From the NCBI GenBank assembly GCA_030750465.1, contig JASMHZ010000010.1, positions 1 through 38,791 of the forward strand: a DNA stretch of 38,791 nt, given 5' to 3'. Below, piece by piece: positions 16,508 to 24,711 of this stretch. The notes below the pieces were generated by a model. It had not been told where the DNA came from. It did not search any database and worked only from the letters and a program-made list of their open reading frames with translations. The position numbers were made by a program, and so were the translations under genes. This DNA comes from Candidatus Peribacteraceae bacterium (GTDB taxonomy: Bacteria; Patescibacteriota; Gracilibacteria; Peribacterales; Peribacteraceae). The number at the start of each line of letters is the position of its first letter. The first letter of the stretch is position 1.

Positions 16508-16687
16508 ATGGGTCCTGAATCAAAAGAACCAGCAGCAGAACAACTAGCACATGCATTAGAAATTGCGGATTGCAATCCTTGCCCTGCTGCAACAGAAGCT
16601 GTACAGAAAGCAGCAGCTCCTCTAATAGATAGCGCAGATGCTCTCGCAGATTTTCAAACTAATCCCGATTCATTTGTTACTGAATAA
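16508..16687 (+). CDS. hypothetical 59-residue protein in the ATPase operon
   Basis: This frame runs from ATG 16508 to TAA 16687, 14 nt after atpI and 26 nt before the K subunit gene. The product is Ala-rich and acidic (MGPESKEPAAEQLAHALEIA), with a CNPCP motif in the middle and an acidic C-terminus. It has no membrane span. Its position between I and K, on the operon strand and tightly spaced, argues for a real gene. The amphipathic Ala/Glu helix could be an assembly factor or small subunit, but no family is recognised. Confidence 0.5.
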   Translation: MGPESKEPAAEQLAHALEIADCNPCPAATEAVQKAAAPLIDSADALADFQTNPDSFVTE

Positions 16688-16713
16688 CTATTAACTTTTT
16701 TCCCCTTCATTAT

Positions 16714-17292
16714 ATGAAACGCTCACTAATCGTCGCCGCCGGAGTACTAGCTCCTATTGCGGTCTTCGCACAAGAGCCAGCAGTCGCTGCAACTCACGCT
16801 GGTGAAGTGCAATGGGGCCTTGCATTCGCCTTCTTTGGCGCTGCAATCGCCACTTTTGTTTCCTGTATCGGCTCCATCATCGGAGTTTCTGTTACAGGAC
16901 AAGCAGGAGCAGGTTTGCTGACCGAAAAGCCTGATCTTGCAGGTAAAGTCATCACTCTTATGGTTCTGCCAGGATCGCAAGGACTATACGGAATGGTTAT
17001 CGCTCTTCTCTTTATATTCAACTACGCACCGGTTATTTCGGGTGAAGTTGCAATCAGCGTTAGCCAGGGAGTCGCAATTCTTGCAGCCGCATTGCCTGTT
17101 GCATTCACATGCGTAACTTCAGGACCTTACCAGGCAAAAGTCTGCGCAGCCGGTATGCACATGCTTGCAAAGGATGACAAGATGACAGGACGCGTTATTA
17201 CAATGGCCGCCTTGGTCGAGACATACGCTCTTCTTGGATTCTTGATTTCCTTCTTCATGTTGAACAACTTCAAGGTAGGAATCCTCGGTTAA
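16714..17292 (+). CDS. atpK: V-type ATPase subunit K (c-ring proteolipid), Na-type site
   Basis: This is the rotor-ring subunit. Residues 1-20 look like a signal sequence (AGVLAPIAVFAQ). Two helical hairpins follow, as in the 16-kDa proteolipids. It matches Enterococcus hirae NtpK at the ion site: LPGSQGLYG (Leu85, Ser88, Gln89, Tyr92), Gln140 in YQAKV, and the carboxylate Glu169 in LVETYALLGF. Gln89, Gln140 and Glu169 are the side chains that hold Na in NtpK; Thr64 of NtpK is Ser88 here. Only the second hairpin carries the carboxylate, as in NtpK. Na transport is therefore predicted, though not proven. Confidence 0.95.
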   Translation: MKRSLIVAAGVLAPIAVFAQEPAVAATHAGEVQWGLAFAFFGAAIATFVSCIGSIIGVSVTGQAGAGLLTEKPDLAGKVITLMVLPGSQGLYGMVIALLFIFNYAPVISGEVAISVSQGVAILAAALPVAFTCVTSGPYQAKVCAAGMHMLAKDDKMTGRVITMAALVETYALLGFLISFFMLNNFKVGILG

Positions 17293-17311
17293 TTTATTAC
17301 CAAACACTCTA

Positions 17312-17872
17312 ATGGCTTTACAAGATATTCTCACGGCTATAACCCAGCAGGCAGATCAAAAAATCACTGACGCCAGAAGCGTTCATCAGAAAAGTCTTAC
17401 CAAAATCAGGGAAGACGGAGAACGAACTGTTGCCGAGCGCAAACAGGAAATCGCAAGGCAGAAGGAGGTAAAAAAGGCTCAGATAAAAGCCAAGGCAGAG
17501 AATGCCGCTGATATGCATGTGAAAAACTCATTGCTTTCAAAGAAGCGCGATCTTTTGGATAAAACTTATGATGAAGTCGTAGATGATCTTGTCAAGTTGC
17601 CTGACGACAAGTTGGAGCCACTTATGCTCGCGTGCCTTAAGTCAATTACGACTGAAGGAACAATCCAGCCTGCCGATAAGCACACAGCGCTGATGAAGAA
17701 GTTGGCTGATTCCGACAAATTTAAAATGGGTTCAACTGTAAAAGCGAAAGGAGGATTCCGATTTATATCTGAAAACCGCGAACAGGATTGCACGCTGGAG
17801 CATTTAGTTGCCGAAGTATTGCGTCCTGCAACTGAACTTGAAATTGCAAATTCCTTATTTACTGCTACTTAA
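17312..17872 (+). CDS. atpE: V-type ATPase subunit E (peripheral stalk)
   Basis: This 186-residue protein has a long charged N-terminal coiled coil (QQADQKITDARSVHQ onward, about residues 8-75) and a compact C-terminal globular half. It matches subunit E, which pairs with the H/G-type protein and clamps the catalytic head to the stator. The C-terminal LEHLVAEVLRPATELEIANS is the family ending (R.x.LE..I...LF). It lies 19 nt after subunit K and directly abuts subunit C, matching archaeal operon order (K-E-C). Confidence 0.9.
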   Translation: MALQDILTAITQQADQKITDARSVHQKSLTKIREDGERTVAERKQEIARQKEVKKAQIKAKAENAADMHVKNSLLSKKRDLLDKTYDEVVDDLVKLPDDKLEPLMLACLKSITTEGTIQPADKHTALMKKLADSDKFKMGSTVKAKGGFRFISENREQDCTLEHLVAEVLRPATELEIANSLFTAT

Positions 17873-18844
17873 ATGACAGGCCTTGCATCCACCTTCGCGC
17901 CAAAGTTTGCCTACTCCCACGGAAGAATGGGAGTGCTCAAACTGTTATTGCTCGAACAAACTGATCTTGATCGAATGCTTGGGGCCAAGGATGCGCATGA
18001 AGTGGAGAAGATTTTGACTGAGGTTAAGATGACGAATGTGATTGATCAGGGAATCTCGGAAGGATCTGCAATTTTGGAAGCTGTGGGCACGTGGATGCGA
18101 AACCAGGTTGAGCAGATGTCGCCGGAGGAGAAGCGATCTGTATTCCATATTCTGTGGCTCGAGAATGACTGTGCGTTAATGGCATATGTAATCAAGAAAC
18201 ATCACGGGCTACTTTCTGATGTAAGCGAAGAGCCCATTAGCGGAATGACATCCTACAAACCGGAAGAATATGAAAAATTAGATTTTATTATTGATATGAA
18301 AGCGCGAGAAGGAATAACTGTGCGCGAAATTGATTCCGCAGTTTCTGCTTACATTGCCGGACTTCAGGTTAAGTTAGCACGTGAAAGTGAATCTGATCTT
18401 ATTGCAACTTACGTTTCCCACAATATAGATCTAAAGAACATTCGAACTGCTCTTAGGCTTTCCAATGATAACCCCGAAGAAGTCCTTCCTTACCTCTTGG
18501 AAGGGGGAACAATACCAAGGAAGGGACTTGCAGGTGATCGAGATATAATCATTTCAGCACTTAAGAGATCGAATATTTCTATGTTCTTGCCAAATGATCT
18601 TGAGTCGTTGTTGAGCGATCCGGTTGAGTTTGAACAAGCCGCTGCACATATTATTTCTTCTGATCTTTCTAAGATGTGGAATGTGCCTCTGAGTATTGAT
18701 CCATTGTTTGCATTCGCGGCAATAACAATGAATCAACTTAAAATAGTCAGAACTATTCTTATTGCTAAGCGCTCTGAGCTTAGTCCTCAGGAAACCAAGA
18801 GGATGCTGCCTCCTTTTCTTACCGCCTCAAATTTTGTATCATGA
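17873..18844 (+). CDS. atpC: V-type ATPase subunit C (rotor-to-stalk funnel)
   Basis: This 323-residue, all-helical protein of the AC39/subunit C family sits on the K ring and receives the central shaft. Recognisable parts are the N-terminal FAYSHGRMGVLK segment with LLEQTDLDRMLGAKD, and the three-fold repeated helical units, including YLLEGGTIPRKGL. Its ATG follows the subunit E stop with no gap. Its TGA overlaps the start of the four-helix-bundle gene (ATGA), so that insertion is translationally coupled. In most V/A-ATPase operons subunit F follows directly. Confidence 0.88.
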   Translation: MTGLASTFAPKFAYSHGRMGVLKLLLLEQTDLDRMLGAKDAHEVEKILTEVKMTNVIDQGISEGSAILEAVGTWMRNQVEQMSPEEKRSVFHILWLENDCALMAYVIKKHHGLLSDVSEEPISGMTSYKPEEYEKLDFIIDMKAREGITVREIDSAVSAYIAGLQVKLARESESDLIATYVSHNIDLKNIRTALRLSNDNPEEVLPYLLEGGTIPRKGLAGDRDIIISALKRSNISMFLPNDLESLLSDPVEFEQAAAHIISSDLSKMWNVPLSIDPLFAFAAITMNQLKIVRTILIAKRSELSPQETKRMLPPFLTASNFVS

Positions 18845-19308
18845 GTAATTCTATGTCAAAGCAGGCTCAAGCAAATGGGACCAGGGAATTGGGATCTGGG
18901 AATAGGGTAATTAATCACTTTACAGATCTTGATGCATGGAAGCTTGCTCATGAGCTCTTTTTGAAGATTTATAAATGGACAAATGAATTTCCTGATTCTG
19001 AAAAATTTGGCCTAGTATCACAAATGAGAAGATCTGCAATTTCAATTACATCAAATATTGCGGAAGGATTTGGAAGATATCAAGCAGCTGATAAGAAACA
19101 TTTTTATATTATGGCTCGCTCATCAGCTACAGAATTAGAATCACAAATATTGGTTAGTAGAGATCTTGAATTCTTATTCAAGGAAAAGGCTGATGAAGGA
19201 CAGAAGCTTTGCATAACAGTGCAAAAAGCAACAAATGGATTAATTAAGGGAATGAAAAACAGATTAAACCCCACTCCCTCTTCCCCAATCCCCATTCCCC
19301 AGCAATGA
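18841..19308 (+). CDS. four-helix-bundle protein (rRNA intervening-sequence type) inserted in the ATPase operon
   Basis: This 155-residue protein has the diagnostic core FTDLDAWKLAHELFLKIYKW, FGLVSQMRRSAISITSNIAEGFGR and HFYIMARSSATELESQI of the family found in 23S rRNA intervening sequences and related to the Avd accessory protein of diversity-generating retroelements. No biochemical role is established for stand-alone members. It overlaps subunit C and subunit F by ATGA at both ends. The N-terminal (GTRELGSGNRV) and C-terminal (NPTPSSPIPIPQQ) tails are encoded by G-rich and C-rich tandem words that are inverted relative to each other. This suggests insertion as a repeat-bounded cassette without disrupting the operon. 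Confidence 0.88.
   Translation: MSNSMSKQAQANGTRELGSGNRVINHFTDLDAWKLAHELFLKIYKWTNEFPDSEKFGLVSQMRRSAISITSNIAEGFGRYQAADKKHFYIMARSSATELESQILVSRDLEFLFKEKADEGQKLCITVQKATNGLIKGMKNRLNPTPSSPIPIPQQ
18877..18907. repeat. G-rich tandem repeat, left border of the four-helix gene
   Basis: GGGAATT/GGGATCT words are repeated four times. They are inverted relative to the C-rich array at 19269-19300, so the mRNA could pair across the ORF. Confidence 0.75.
19269..19300. repeat. C-rich tandem repeat, right border of the four-helix gene
   Basis: CCCCAAT/CCCCATT words are repeated about four times and code for SSPIPIPQ. They are the reverse complement in type of the left border (GGGATTG). Confidence 0.75.
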
Positions 19309-19655
19309 ATCATAAGATAGCCATCGTCGGCACTTGGGAAGCAGTCGCAGGATTCGCGCTCCTTGGAGTAGATGTAACCCCTGTTAAGGATTCAGAAGAA
19401 GCTGTGGCTGAACTTCACAGATTAAAGAAGGAGACGGCGCCTGATGAACATGGAGTTGAACGCAATGTTTACGCAATCGTATTTATAACAGAAGACCTCG
19501 CGGGCGGGATTACTCCCGATGACGAGAAGAAACTCGCCCGCGGCGCCTTGCCCGCAATCATTCCACTCCCCTCTCATAAAGGATCCACAGGTTATGGCCT
19601 GCAGAGGCTCAAAAGGATCGTTGAACGAGCTGTGGGGTCGGATATTCTTAAGTAA
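19305..19655 (+). CDS. atpF: V-type ATPase subunit F
   Basis: This 116-residue Rossmann-like subunit of the central shaft shows KIAIVGTWEAVAGFALLGVD at the N-terminus, the AIVFITEDLAGGI strand-turn, ALPAIIPLPSHKGSTGYG, and the final helix RIVERAVGSDIL, which contacts the catalytic head. All are typical of the V/A-type F subunit. The start overlaps the stop of the four-helix-bundle gene. A small unknown ORF follows 25 nt later. Confidence 0.92.
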   Translation: MNHKIAIVGTWEAVAGFALLGVDVTPVKDSEEAVAELHRLKKETAPDEHGVERNVYAIVFITEDLAGGITPDDEKKLARGALPAIIPLPSHKGSTGYGLQRLKRIVERAVGSDILK

Positions 19656-19680
19656 CTTTTTAATTTTTCACTCTTCAACC

Positions 19681-19932
19681 ATGTTATTCGAAACAGATAG
19701 ATCCATTATCCGAGCCCAGCAATTAGCCGTAGAACCCGGCACAGATGTAAAAAGATTTGAACCACGCAATTTCCACGAACAGAAAGTAGTTGATCAGGCA
19801 CTTGTTGCTCAAACACTTCGTGGTTCAACCGATAGAACCGGTGAAGAAGCTGCAGCAGTTGTACGGCAAGATTATCATTTGCCAAGTTGTTTTAAAATTC
19901 AAGATGCATTAACTCCAAAGGTTGATTCATAA
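19681..19932 (+). CDS. hypothetical 83-residue protein in the ATPase operon
   Basis: This soluble protein (MLFETDRSIIRAQQLAVEPG onward) lies between F and A, with no recognised family. It is hydrophilic and probably helical, with a central RNFHEQKVVDQALVAQTLRG segment. A longer frame from 19519 overlaps subunit F out of frame and is not credible; ATG 19681 is clean. It is followed by a repeat array and then subunit A. Its steady position in the operon suggests an accessory factor, but a chance ORF is not excluded. Confidence 0.5.
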   Translation: MLFETDRSIIRAQQLAVEPGTDVKRFEPRNFHEQKVVDQALVAQTLRGSTDRTGEEAAAVVRQDYHLPSCFKIQDALTPKVDS

Positions 19933-19935
19933 CAT

Positions 19936-19964
19936 TTCACTATTAACTTTTAACTTTTCACTTC
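19936..19964. repeat. short-word repeat before subunit A
   Basis: CACTATTAACTTTTAACTTT words occupy the gap between the 83-residue ORF and subunit A, ending 6 nt before the ATG. Confidence 0.7.
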
Positions 19965-19970
19965 AGTATC

Positions 19971-21785
19971 ATGTCCACTCAACCAACAATTGTAAAAGTA
20001 GTCGGTCCCCTCGTAGTCGCAAAAGGTATGAAACATGCCAAGATGTACGAGGTTGTTCGCGTCTCCAAAGAGAAACTCGTAGGAGAAGTAATCGAGCTTC
20101 ACGGAGATGAAGGTTCTATTCAGGTTTACGAAGAAACAGCCGGCGTAGGACCCGGAGAGCCTGTGGAACTTACTGGAGCCACTCTATCAGTCGAGCTTGC
20201 GCCTGGTCTTCTGGAGCAATTCTACGATGGAATCCAGCGCCCTCTTAAATTGATCGAGGAGAAAGCGAAAAGCCAATACATCACTCGCGGAATCGAAGCG
20301 CCGGGGTTGGATCGTGATAGAAAGTGGGATTTCGAAGCGGTTGCAAGTAGCGGAGATGAGGTGGAAGAGGGAGATATTTTGGGAACTGTTCAGGAGACGA
20401 CTTTGATCGAACACAAAGTAATGGTTCCTCCCGGAAAAGGCGGAACTTTGAAAGATATAAAGTCAGGAAGTTTTACGATCGAAGATACAGTTGCAACAAT
20501 CAAAGTTGATGGCAAAGATGAAGACATTATCATGCTTCAGAAGTGGCCTATTCGTGTGCCACGTCCAACAGGTAGAAAACTTTTGCCTACAGAACCTTTA
20601 GCTACCGGAATGCGCGTTCTAGATACCCTCTTCCCAATTGCAAGAGGAGGAGCAGGAGCAATCCCCGGACCTTTCGGAGCAGGAAAAACTGTTACACAGC
20701 AAAGCCTTGCTAAGTTTGCCGATGCACAGGTCATTGTTTACATCGGATGCGGAGAGCGAGGTAACGAGATGACGGATGTACTTAAAGAGTTCCCAGAACT
20801 GGAAGATCCTAATACTGGAGAACCGTTGATGAAACGGACTGTTCTGATTGCAAATACTTCGAACATGCCTGTAGCCGCTCGTGAAGCATCTGTTTACACA
20901 GGAATTACAATTGCCGAGTATTACAGAGACATGGGATACGACGTGGCCCTTATGGCTGACTCAACTTCGCGTTGGGCAGAGGCAATGAGAGAAATGTCCG
21001 GACGACTTCAGGAAATGCCAGGCGAAGAAGGATATCCCGCTTACCTTGGATCACGAACTGCAGGATTCTATGAAAGAACCGGAGCATGTGAATGCCTTGG
21101 ATCTGATGAGAGACGCGGATCTCTGACTGCGATTGGTGCCGTTTCCCCTCAGGGTGGAGACTTCTCTGAGCCTGTTACGCAAAATACTCTCCGAGTTACC
21201 AAAGTCTTCTGGGCATTGGATGCGAAACTGACTTACAAGAGGCACTTTCCTTCCATCAACTGGCTTCAAAGCTATTCGCTTTATACAGAAGCGCTAGAAA
21301 ACTTCTATTCAAAGGAAATTGCGGAAGATTTTTCAAAGAATAGAACTCGCACATCAGAAATTCTTCAGCAGGAAAGCAAGCTTGAGGAAATTGTAAGACT
21401 TGTTGGTACGGAAGCACTGTCACATAAGGAGCAACTGACGCTTGATGTTGCGAAAATGATTCGAGAGGACTTCCTATTCCAAAATGCTCTTGATCCAGTA
21501 GACGCTTACACATCAATCAAGAAGCAATACAGAATGATGCGAGCAATCTTGCTCTTCATGGACTCTGCGCTTCCTGTAATCGATCAAGAAGACTTCGATT
21601 TCTCACGCATTCAGAAGCTCTCGGTAAAAGAAGACATTACCAAGTGTAGTTTTATTCCCGAAGAAAGCATGGAGGCCGAGTTTGATAAGATCGAAGACAA
21701 GATCCGCTCCCAAGTGGCGGGGCTTAAAGACTCTGGGACTGAGGTAAAGACTGAAATCAAGGAGGAAGCTCCCCTAGCAGCATAA
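19971..21785 (+). CDS. atpA: V-type ATPase catalytic subunit A
   Basis: This 604-residue catalytic subunit hydrolyses (or makes) ATP. Features in order: N-terminal beta barrel (VKVVGPLVVAKGM), the bulge domain typical of V/A-type A subunits (about residues 115-185, with VPPGKGGTLKDI), the Walker A GPFGAGKT at residues 233-240, the catalytic Glu262 in GCGERGNEM, the Walker B region MADSTSRWAEAMREMSGRL with its Ser-Arg, then PGEEGYPAYLGSR. The C-terminal tail (KTEIKEEAPLAA) is extra. The 24-kDa-type bulge excludes an F-type beta subunit. Subunit B follows after a repeat-filled gap. Confidence 0.97.
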   Translation: MSTQPTIVKVVGPLVVAKGMKHAKMYEVVRVSKEKLVGEVIELHGDEGSIQVYEETAGVGPGEPVELTGATLSVELAPGLLEQFYDGIQRPLKLIEEKAKSQYITRGIEAPGLDRDRKWDFEAVASSGDEVEEGDILGTVQETTLIEHKVMVPPGKGGTLKDIKSGSFTIEDTVATIKVDGKDEDIIMLQKWPIRVPRPTGRKLLPTEPLATGMRVLDTLFPIARGGAGAIPGPFGAGKTVTQQSLAKFADAQVIVYIGCGERGNEMTDVLKEFPELEDPNTGEPLMKRTVLIANTSNMPVAAREASVYTGITIAEYYRDMGYDVALMADSTSRWAEAMREMSGRLQEMPGEEGYPAYLGSRTAGFYERTGACECLGSDERRGSLTAIGAVSPQGGDFSEPVTQNTLRVTKVFWALDAKLTYKRHFPSINWLQSYSLYTEALENFYSKEIAEDFSKNRTRTSEILQQESKLEEIVRLVGTEALSHKEQLTLDVAKMIREDFLFQNALDPVDAYTSIKKQYRMMRAILLFMDSALPVIDQEDFDFSRIQKLSVKEDITKCSFIPEESMEAEFDKIEDKIRSQVAGLKDSGTEVKTEIKEEAPLAA

Positions 21786-21850
21786 CTTTTAACTATTAAC
21801 TATTAACTATTCACTTTTCACTTTACTACCAACTATCAACTACCAATCCA
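21783..21850. repeat. short-word tandem repeat between atpA and atpB
   Basis: AACTATT words (three), CACTTTT words (two) and AACTATC/AACTACC words (three) start at the stop codon of atpA and run to a few nt before atpB. Here the words have one orientation only. Confidence 0.8.
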
Positions 21851-21854
21851 TTCT

Positions 21855-23279
21855 ATGTCTACTGCTTATAAAACCGTTACTGATATCGCCGGTCCTCTGA
21901 TGATGGTCGAAGGTATCGAAGGTGTTACGTACGATGAGCTCTGCGAAATCGAGCTAGTTGACGGAAGCAAGCGCCTTGGTAAAGTCCTTGATGCCAGATC
22001 GGACCTTGCGGTCGTCCAAATGTTCGAGGACGCCAAAGGTGCCACGACTGAGGGTACTAAAGTTCGCTTCCTAGGACGCACATTCGAGATCGGAGTTTCC
22101 GAAGATATTCTCGGTCGTGTTTTCTCCGGTTCAGGGAAGCCAATTGATGGAGGCCCCGAAATTGTTCCTGAGAAAAAGCTGGATATTAACGGTGCGCCGA
22201 TTAATCCGTACTCGCGTGAGTATCCGGATGACTTTATCCAAACAGGTATTTCAACTATTGATGTCTTGAATACTCTTGTTCGAGGACAAAAGCTTCCTCT
22301 CTTCTCGGGTGCAGGACTTCCTCATAACCAAATTGCAGCACAGCTTGCAAGACAGATGAGAGTGCTTAGTCCGGAAGAAGTGGAAAAGGGCAAAGAAATG
22401 TCGGATGAACAACGCGGAGAATCTGATGAGAAGTTCGCTGTTATCTTTGCGGCTATGGGAGTGACGTTTGAGGAGGCACAGTTCTTCCAGAATGAGTTAG
22501 AGAAGACGGGCGCACTTTCACGCGCTGTACTGTTTGTAAACACAGCTGATAATCCGGTAGTTGAGAGAATTGCAACACCGCGTTTGGCGCTTACTGTAGC
22601 GGAATACTTGGCATACGAAAAAGATTATCATGTGACTGTTTTGATGACCGATATGACCAACTATTGCGAAGCTCTGCGTGAAGTTTCCGCAGCCAGAAAG
22701 GAGGTGCCGGGACGAAGAGGCTATCCGGGTTATCTGTACACGGACCTTGCGACTTTGTACGAACGCGCAGGACGTGTAAGAGGAAGAAACGGATCTATTA
22801 CTCAGATTCCTATCCTAAGTATGCCGGAAGATGATATTACTCATCCAATTCCTGACCTTACCGGATACATTACAGAAGGACAGATCTACATCGACCGAGG
22901 ACTTCACCAGAAAGGAATCTATCCCCCGATTATTCCAATGGGATCCCTGTCGCGTTTGAAAGCGAAAGCTCAAGGCGAAGGAAAAACAAGAGCCGACCAC
23001 TCCGGAATGGACGCACAGCTTACCGCCGCATACGCAAGGGGAGTTGAGGTTCGCGAGCTTGCAGTTATCTTGGGTGAATCATCTCTGAGTGAAACTGATA
23101 AAGCGTTCCTGAAATTTGCCGAGCGCTTTGAAAACGAATTCATCCGACAAGGACCAACCGAAAACCGTTCAATCTATGAATCACTTAGCATTGGCTGGGA
23201 CTTGCTAACTGAAATCCCACGAGAAGAACTCAAACGTGTTAAGGATGAACACATCGATAAGTATCTTCCTAAGAAATAA
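21855..23279 (+). CDS. atpB: V-type ATPase subunit B
   Basis: This is the non-catalytic partner of subunit A in the A3B3 head. The 474 residues include [16 protein letters not shown] at the N-terminus, [33 protein letters not shown], then [18 protein letters not shown] in place of a working P-loop, [20 protein letters not shown] (Walker B-like), [20 protein letters not shown] with the Arg finger region, and [20 protein letters not shown]. All are standard for V/A-type B subunits. It is followed within 27 nt by an unknown membrane protein gene instead of subunit D. Confidence 0.97.
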   Translation: MSTAYKTVTDIAGPLMMVEGIEGVTYDELCEIELVDGSKRLGKVLDARSDLAVVQMFEDAKGATTEGTKVRFLGRTFEIGVSEDILGRVFSGSGKPIDGGPEIVPEKKLDINGAPINPYSREYPDDFIQTGISTIDVLNTLVRGQKLPLFSGAGLPHNQIAAQLARQMRVLSPEEVEKGKEMSDEQRGESDEKFAVIFAAMGVTFEEAQFFQNELEKTGALSRAVLFVNTADNPVVERIATPRLALTVAEYLAYEKDYHVTVLMTDMTNYCEALREVSAARKEVPGRRGYPGYLYTDLATLYERAGRVRGRNGSITQIPILSMPEDDITHPIPDLTGYITEGQIYIDRGLHQKGIYPPIIPMGSLSRLKAKAQGEGKTRADHSGMDAQLTAAYARGVEVRELAVILGESSLSETDKAFLKFAERFENEFIRQGPTENRSIYESLSIGWDLLTEIPREELKRVKDEHIDKYLPKK

Positions 23280-23280
23280 T

Positions 23281-23305
23281 CCCGAACCCGAAAACCGAAC
23301 CCGAA
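23281..23305. repeat. CCGAACCCGAAAA word repeat between atpB and the membrane protein gene
   Basis: The words CCCGAA, CCCGAA, ACCGAA and CCCGAA fill the entire gap from the atpB stop to the next ATG. Confidence 0.8.
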
Positions 23306-24064
23306 ATGCCCTCCGTCTTCTCCATCATAGGCACAGCCTGGGACTTCTACAAGAAACAGCCGGTTCTAAACTCCATATTGCTTTGGATGTTGATACTTCC
23401 GTTCACAGGAATGTACATCGTTGAGGAATCTGTCGGTATCAACGAAACGCTGGGCGAGTTTGCATGGAAAGAAACTGACTTGCGTCCGTTACTCTTGATC
23501 GGAGCTGCTGAGTTTTTACTTACGATAATAATTATTTGGGGAATTGCCAGCATAACAGTTGTAGGCAAACGTCTTATTGCGTCAAAAGCTGGAAGAAATA
23601 GAAGTTCTTTTACAGTAGTAAGAAAAGAGGGCTCCAAGTATATCGTTAACATGTTCTTAACCGGTATCCTCCGCGATTGTTTCACTATCTTCTGGGGAAT
23701 ACTGCTAATTATTCCAGGAGTTATTTACGCAATTAGAACCGCGTTTTATAACGTCACAATTGTTTGTGAGGGGCTCGGATACAGAAAGGCCTTAAGAAGA
23801 AGCAAAGAAGTAGTAAAAGGCCATACTTGGACGACTTTTTGGCATTTGCTTGGTTTGGTGATTGTAATTTTCTTCCCTGCAATCATTGTAGCCGCATCAG
23901 TAAATGAACTGATTCGAGGTATGGATACCAGACTGTTATTTGCAGCAAATATAATTGCTAATACTGTTCTATCTTACGCAATTCTTCTCTTTGCACTCGC
24001 AACAATAATTCTCTACGGTGAGCTGAAGAAATTACCTAGCCCTAACCCTAACCCTAAACGCTAA
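23306..24064 (+). CDS. polytopic membrane protein of unknown function in the ATPase operon
   Basis: This 252-residue integral membrane protein has about five or six spans (SILLWMLILPFTG, FLLTIIIIWGIASI, FTIFWGILLIIPGVIYAI, LGLVIVIFFPAIIVA, TVLSYAILLFALATIIL). The segment LLIIPGVIYAIR followed by KALRRSKEVVKG is typical of the broad DUF975/glycerophosphodiester-phosphodiesterase membrane-domain group, proteins of unknown role. The last residues (SPNPNPKR) come from CCCTAA tandem words. Its TAA overlaps the ATG of subunit D (TAATG), so expression is coupled to the ATPase. Whether it takes part in ATPase assembly or membrane anchoring is unknown. Confidence 0.75.
   Translation: MPSVFSIIGTAWDFYKKQPVLNSILLWMLILPFTGMYIVEESVGINETLGEFAWKETDLRPLLLIGAAEFLLTIIIIWGIASITVVGKRLIASKAGRNRSSFTVVRKEGSKYIVNMFLTGILRDCFTIFWGILLIIPGVIYAIRTAFYNVTIVCEGLGYRKALRRSKEVVKGHTWTTFWHLLGLVIVIFFPAIIVAASVNELIRGMDTRLLFAANIIANTVLSYAILLFALATIILYGELKKLPSPNPNPKR
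24035..24060. repeat. CCCTAA tandem words at a gene 3' end
   Basis: Three CCCTAA copies encode the C-terminal PNPNPK of the membrane protein. The word equals the vertebrate telomere hexamer only by chance. Confidence 0.75.
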
Positions 24065-24684
24065 TGGCCTTACTAAGAGTTAATCCCACACGAATGGCTC
24101 TCATGGACCTCAAGAGGCGCGCAAAGTCAGCCAAGCGCGGTCATAAGCTTCTTAAGGATAAACAGGACGGCCTTATGCAGCAGTTCATGAGCATTATTCG
24201 CGAGGCAAAGACTCTGCGGGAACGCGTTGAGGAACAATTGGGTGATGCTTTCCGTGCATTTCTATTTGCATCGATGTGGCTGAGTGATGCACAACTTAAG
24301 AATGCCCTTTCAAGCCCGGAAGCAAAGATTAGTTTGAGCGTGCAGACAAAGAACGTAATGAGTGTGCGTATCCCCTTCTTCGAAATCAAGAAAGAAGGCA
24401 ATATAAAGAACTACGGATTTGTTGGAACCAATGCACTCTTGGATCAGGCAGTTGAAAAGTTTGATGAATTATTCGAAGTTCTAATTCAACTCGCACAGAT
24501 AGAAAAACAGGCGGAGAGCATGGCAATTGAGCTTGAGACGACCAGAAGAAGAGTTAATGCACTCGAGTACAAGATGATCCCGGATATGACCGAGACCATT
24601 AAGTACATCACAATGAAGCTGGATGAATCTGAACGAGCTGGAATTATAAGTACAATGAAGATAAAGGCAGAGATGGAAAAGTAA
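24064..24684 (+). CDS. atpD: V-type ATPase subunit D (central shaft)
   Basis: This 206-residue rotor shaft subunit is a long antiparallel coiled coil. NPTRMALMDLKRRAKSAKRG and HKLLKDKQDGLM open it, as in nearly all D subunits. The C-terminal helix has ELETTRRRVNALEYKMIPDM, the conserved TRRRVNALE signature. It begins inside the stop of the preceding membrane gene. It is the last recognised ATPase subunit; a small membrane protein gene follows 27 nt later. Confidence 0.95.
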   Translation: MALLRVNPTRMALMDLKRRAKSAKRGHKLLKDKQDGLMQQFMSIIREAKTLRERVEEQLGDAFRAFLFASMWLSDAQLKNALSSPEAKISLSVQTKNVMSVRIPFFEIKKEGNIKNYGFVGTNALLDQAVEKFDELFEVLIQLAQIEKQAESMAIELETTRRRVNALEYKMIPDMTETIKYITMKLDESERAGIISTMKIKAEMEK

Positions 24685-24711
24685 AACAGCTACTGATAGA
24701 CTGCATTCACT

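Noticed and set aside
18841-19308. Diversity-generating retroelement (Avd-like protein)
   Set aside because: No reverse transcriptase, template repeat or variable repeat is seen nearby; only the shared four-helix fold is present.
19519-19680. Long upstream extension of the 83-residue ORF
   Set aside because: It overlaps subunit F out of frame and has no independent support.
24035-24060. Telomere-like CCCTAA repeat
   Set aside because: Only three copies, inside a gene 3' end of a bacterial chromosome; it is one of many short-word arrays.
13899-24684. F-type ATP synthase
   Set aside because: The A-type bulge domain, subunits I, K, C, D and E, and the double-hairpin K proteolipid are specific to the V/A type.
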